35,628 nucleotides of DNA from an uncultured Alphaproteobacteria bacterium (GTDB taxonomy: Bacteria; Pseudomonadota; Alphaproteobacteria; UBA3830): positions 1 through 35,628 of the forward strand of contig CALXQQ010000007.1 in NCBI GenBank assembly GCA_944390775.1, read 5' to 3'. The notes below the pieces were generated by a model. The model did not search any database. It was given only the letters and a program-made list of their open reading frames with translations, and was not told where the DNA came from. The translations under genes were made by a program, and so were the position numbers. Shown one piece after another: positions 34,678-35,628 of this stretch (within the stretch, counting starts at the first letter, position 1; every line of letters begins with the position of its first letter).

Positions 34678-35394
34678 TTGACAACGATATCTCGATTATT
34701 CTCTCGTCGAGGAGCGATAATAATAGAATTTGCGTTTAGCATTCCCGTGTTTATGGCGCTGATATACTATCTGCATGATGTCCCGAAATTGCAGCGTTAT
34801 CAACAACAGATGGATTTCGTTGCGCAACAAATGGTGCAAATGCTGCAGACTGTGTCGCAACAAAGAAGCAACAAGCGTATTACTCAGAGCGATGTGTGTA
34901 ATGTTGTTCGTGCAGCGTATCTTACGATATTTCCCGGTGTATCAATGGTTCCAACAAGGAATACATGGTTGCCTAGTGGATGCTACATAGAATGCTTTTT
35001 TTATGCTGTTCGTGGAGAGCCTAATAATAAGGCAAGTGTGAAGTGGGTGAGACAATTATATTTATTGCGTGGTTCATATGTTTCAGTAGGGTATGGGCCA
35101 AGTCTATATATTGTTCAAAACAAACAAAATGTTCATCCATCAGAAATTTATCCTTCTTTAACAGTAAAAGATGGAGAAATAAAAATCATAGTGGAGTGCC
35201 ATTTGCGCTATCACTTAAATCAGTACTTTTCAGATGGGCGTAGATGTAGAGATGTTTCATTTCGAGAGACTTTTGGTTTTTTAGTGCATAATCCTGTTCC
35301 TGATATGAGAATTGGAGATCTGATGAGCTTTTTCGTTAGTCATATGGTATTTACACCAGCAGCAGGATTGTTTGATGATACTCCCCCCCAATAG
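34678..35394 (+). CDS. TadE-like pseudopilin, array copy 2 (phase-variable start)
   Basis: This frame also encodes 238 residues. The first 80 or so are nearly the same as copy 1 (leader MTTISRLFSRRG, AIIIEFAFSIPVFMALIYYL, then QQQMDFVAQQMVQMLQTV). The middle (about 92-165) differs strongly, apart from GEPNNKASVKW. The end is again similar (DGRRC-DVSFRE-FGFL, then AGLFDDTPPQ). Function is as inferred for copy 1: a Tad-associated minor pseudopilin cleaved by CpaA. The GTG leader upstream is out of frame by one base because of its G10 tract. Near its 3' end a C7 tract (35383-35389) replaces CGTCCCC of copy 1. Confidence 0.75.
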   Translation: MTTISRLFSRRGAIIIEFAFSIPVFMALIYYLHDVPKLQRYQQQMDFVAQQMVQMLQTVSQQRSNKRITQSDVCNVVRAAYLTIFPGVSMVPTRNTWLPSGCYIECFFYAVRGEPNNKASVKWVRQLYLLRGSYVSVGYGPSLYIVQNKQNVHPSEIYPSLTVKDGEIKIIVECHLRYHLNQYFSDGRRCRDVSFRETFGFLVHNPVPDMRIGDLMSFFVSHMVFTPAAGLFDDTPPQ

Positions 35395-35452
35395 ATTTGA
35401 TTTTATATAAAATAAGTGATAGTAATGATGTGATGAAATCAGGAAGAGAGAA

Positions 35453-35522
35453 GTGAAGAAGACAAAAATTTTGCCTAGTAGGGGGGGGGGCAACTACCTC
35501 CAAGTCAAAAAGATCAATAATT
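35453..35522 (+). promoter_or_regulatory. Leader frame with G10 tract, copy 3
   Basis: A GTG at 35453 behind AGGAAGAGAGAA opens MKKTKILPSRGGGNYLQ and continues, because TAA of the other copies is CAA here. It stops inside the pseudopilin's membrane-segment coding. Ten G lie at 35481-35490. The TTG at 35523 is 70 bases away, one base out of register. Confidence 0.75.
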
Positions 35523-35628
35523 TTGACAACAATATCTCGATTATTCTCTCGTCGAGGAGCGATAATAATAGAATTTGCGTTTAGCATTCCCGTGTTTATG
35601 GCGCTGATATACTATCTGCATGATGTTC
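35523..35628 (+). CDS. TadE-like pseudopilin, array copy 3 (partial, runs off right edge)
   Basis: Thirty-five codons are visible, nearly identical in DNA to copy 2: leader MTTISRLFSRRG, then AIIIEFAFSIPVFMALIYYL and the start of the following helix. The variable middle lies outside the window. Differences from copy 2 upstream and in the leader (TCT to TCC, ACG to ACA) are synonymous in this frame. Further copies may follow. Confidence 0.75.
   Translation, partial: MTTISRLFSRRGAIIIEFAFSIPVFMALIYYLHDV

Larger units (their letters stand above)
33705..35628 (+). repeat. Tandem array of TadE-like gene units, 845-base period
   Basis: Three units (the third cut by the window edge) repeat at 845 bases, measured at the TTG codons 33833, 34678 and 35523. 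Each has an AT-rich spacer, AGGAAGAGAGAA or similar, a GTG-AAG-AAG leader, a poly-G tract and then the pseudopilin frame. The junction between copies 1 and 2 (about 34527-34700) and that between copies 2 and 3 (about 35372-35545) are almost identical, while gene middles have diverged. The first copy's spacer, after ymdB, is a more diverged version. Confidence 0.95.

Noticed and set aside
33520-35587. Minus-strand frames repeated three times across the TadE-like leaders (MLNANSI...APRREN)
   Set aside because: They are antisense shadows of the conserved leader DNA. Their repetition follows from the array, and they lack ribosome-binding sites.
33705-35628. Insertion sequence or CRISPR-like explanation for the 845-base repeats
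   Set aside because: There is no transposase, no terminal inverted repeats and no short spacer pattern. Units are whole genes with their own leaders, which fits tandem gene duplication.

Overview
The window looks like part of a chromosome of an alphaproteobacterium, most likely a host-associated lineage of the Holosporales/Paracaedibacter type. The clearest sign is a two-piece, circularly permuted tmRNA gene (26780-27059, minus). Others are a TrcR (DUF1013) regulator, a TimA/Tim44-like protein, a CpaE with the alphaproteobacterial Walker A variant, and a Caulobacter-style tad/cpa cluster. Base composition is moderately AT-rich by eye. Several secreted BspA-type leucine-rich-repeat proteins and a secreted papain-like hydrolase suggest life with or inside a eukaryotic host. 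Lineage and lifestyle are inferences.

Layout: (1) 1-54, start of a secreted-protein gene running off the left edge. (2) 291-5254, translation/transcription operon rimP-nusA-infB-rbfA. (3) 5360-14149, tad pilus operon cpaA-cpaB-cpaC-cpaD-cpaE-cpaF-tadB-tadC, without a recognisable Flp major pilin gene. (4) 14172-14953 on the minus strand, a short RNase D-like exonuclease preceded by a structured RNA that looks like 6S RNA, with its own promoter. (5) 15150-20335, an accessory stretch: secreted YiiX-like hydrolase, LRR protein, and MscS channel with a 17-unit Ala/Pro repeat tail. (6) 20440-24724, housekeeping genes fabD and ybjN-like (minus), lgt and recG (plus). (7) 24867-28211, two more secreted LRR proteins, a small secreted protein and ssrA. 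(8) 28333-31891 on the minus strand, a tightly packed operon trcR-tldD-dcd-timA-trmL. (9) 32142-33704, a secreted lytic transglycosylase and a YmdB-type phosphodiesterase. (10) 33705 to the right edge, a tandem array of at least three TadE-like pseudopilin genes with an 845-base period.

The most interesting region is the TadE-like array. Each copy has the same leader region with a GTG start behind a purine-rich ribosome-binding site, followed by a poly-G tract (7, 10 and 10 G). As written, the GTG frame is out of register with the pseudopilin frame in all three copies. One G fewer (or two more) would fuse them into a conventional prepilin. Base differences among copies between the tract and the mature start are synonymous in the pseudopilin frame. 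This is the expected form of a slipped-strand phase-variable family of minor pilins with conserved ends and divergent middles. The prepilin peptidase (cpaA) and Tad secretion machine that could process and assemble them are encoded about 20-28 kb upstream in the same window.
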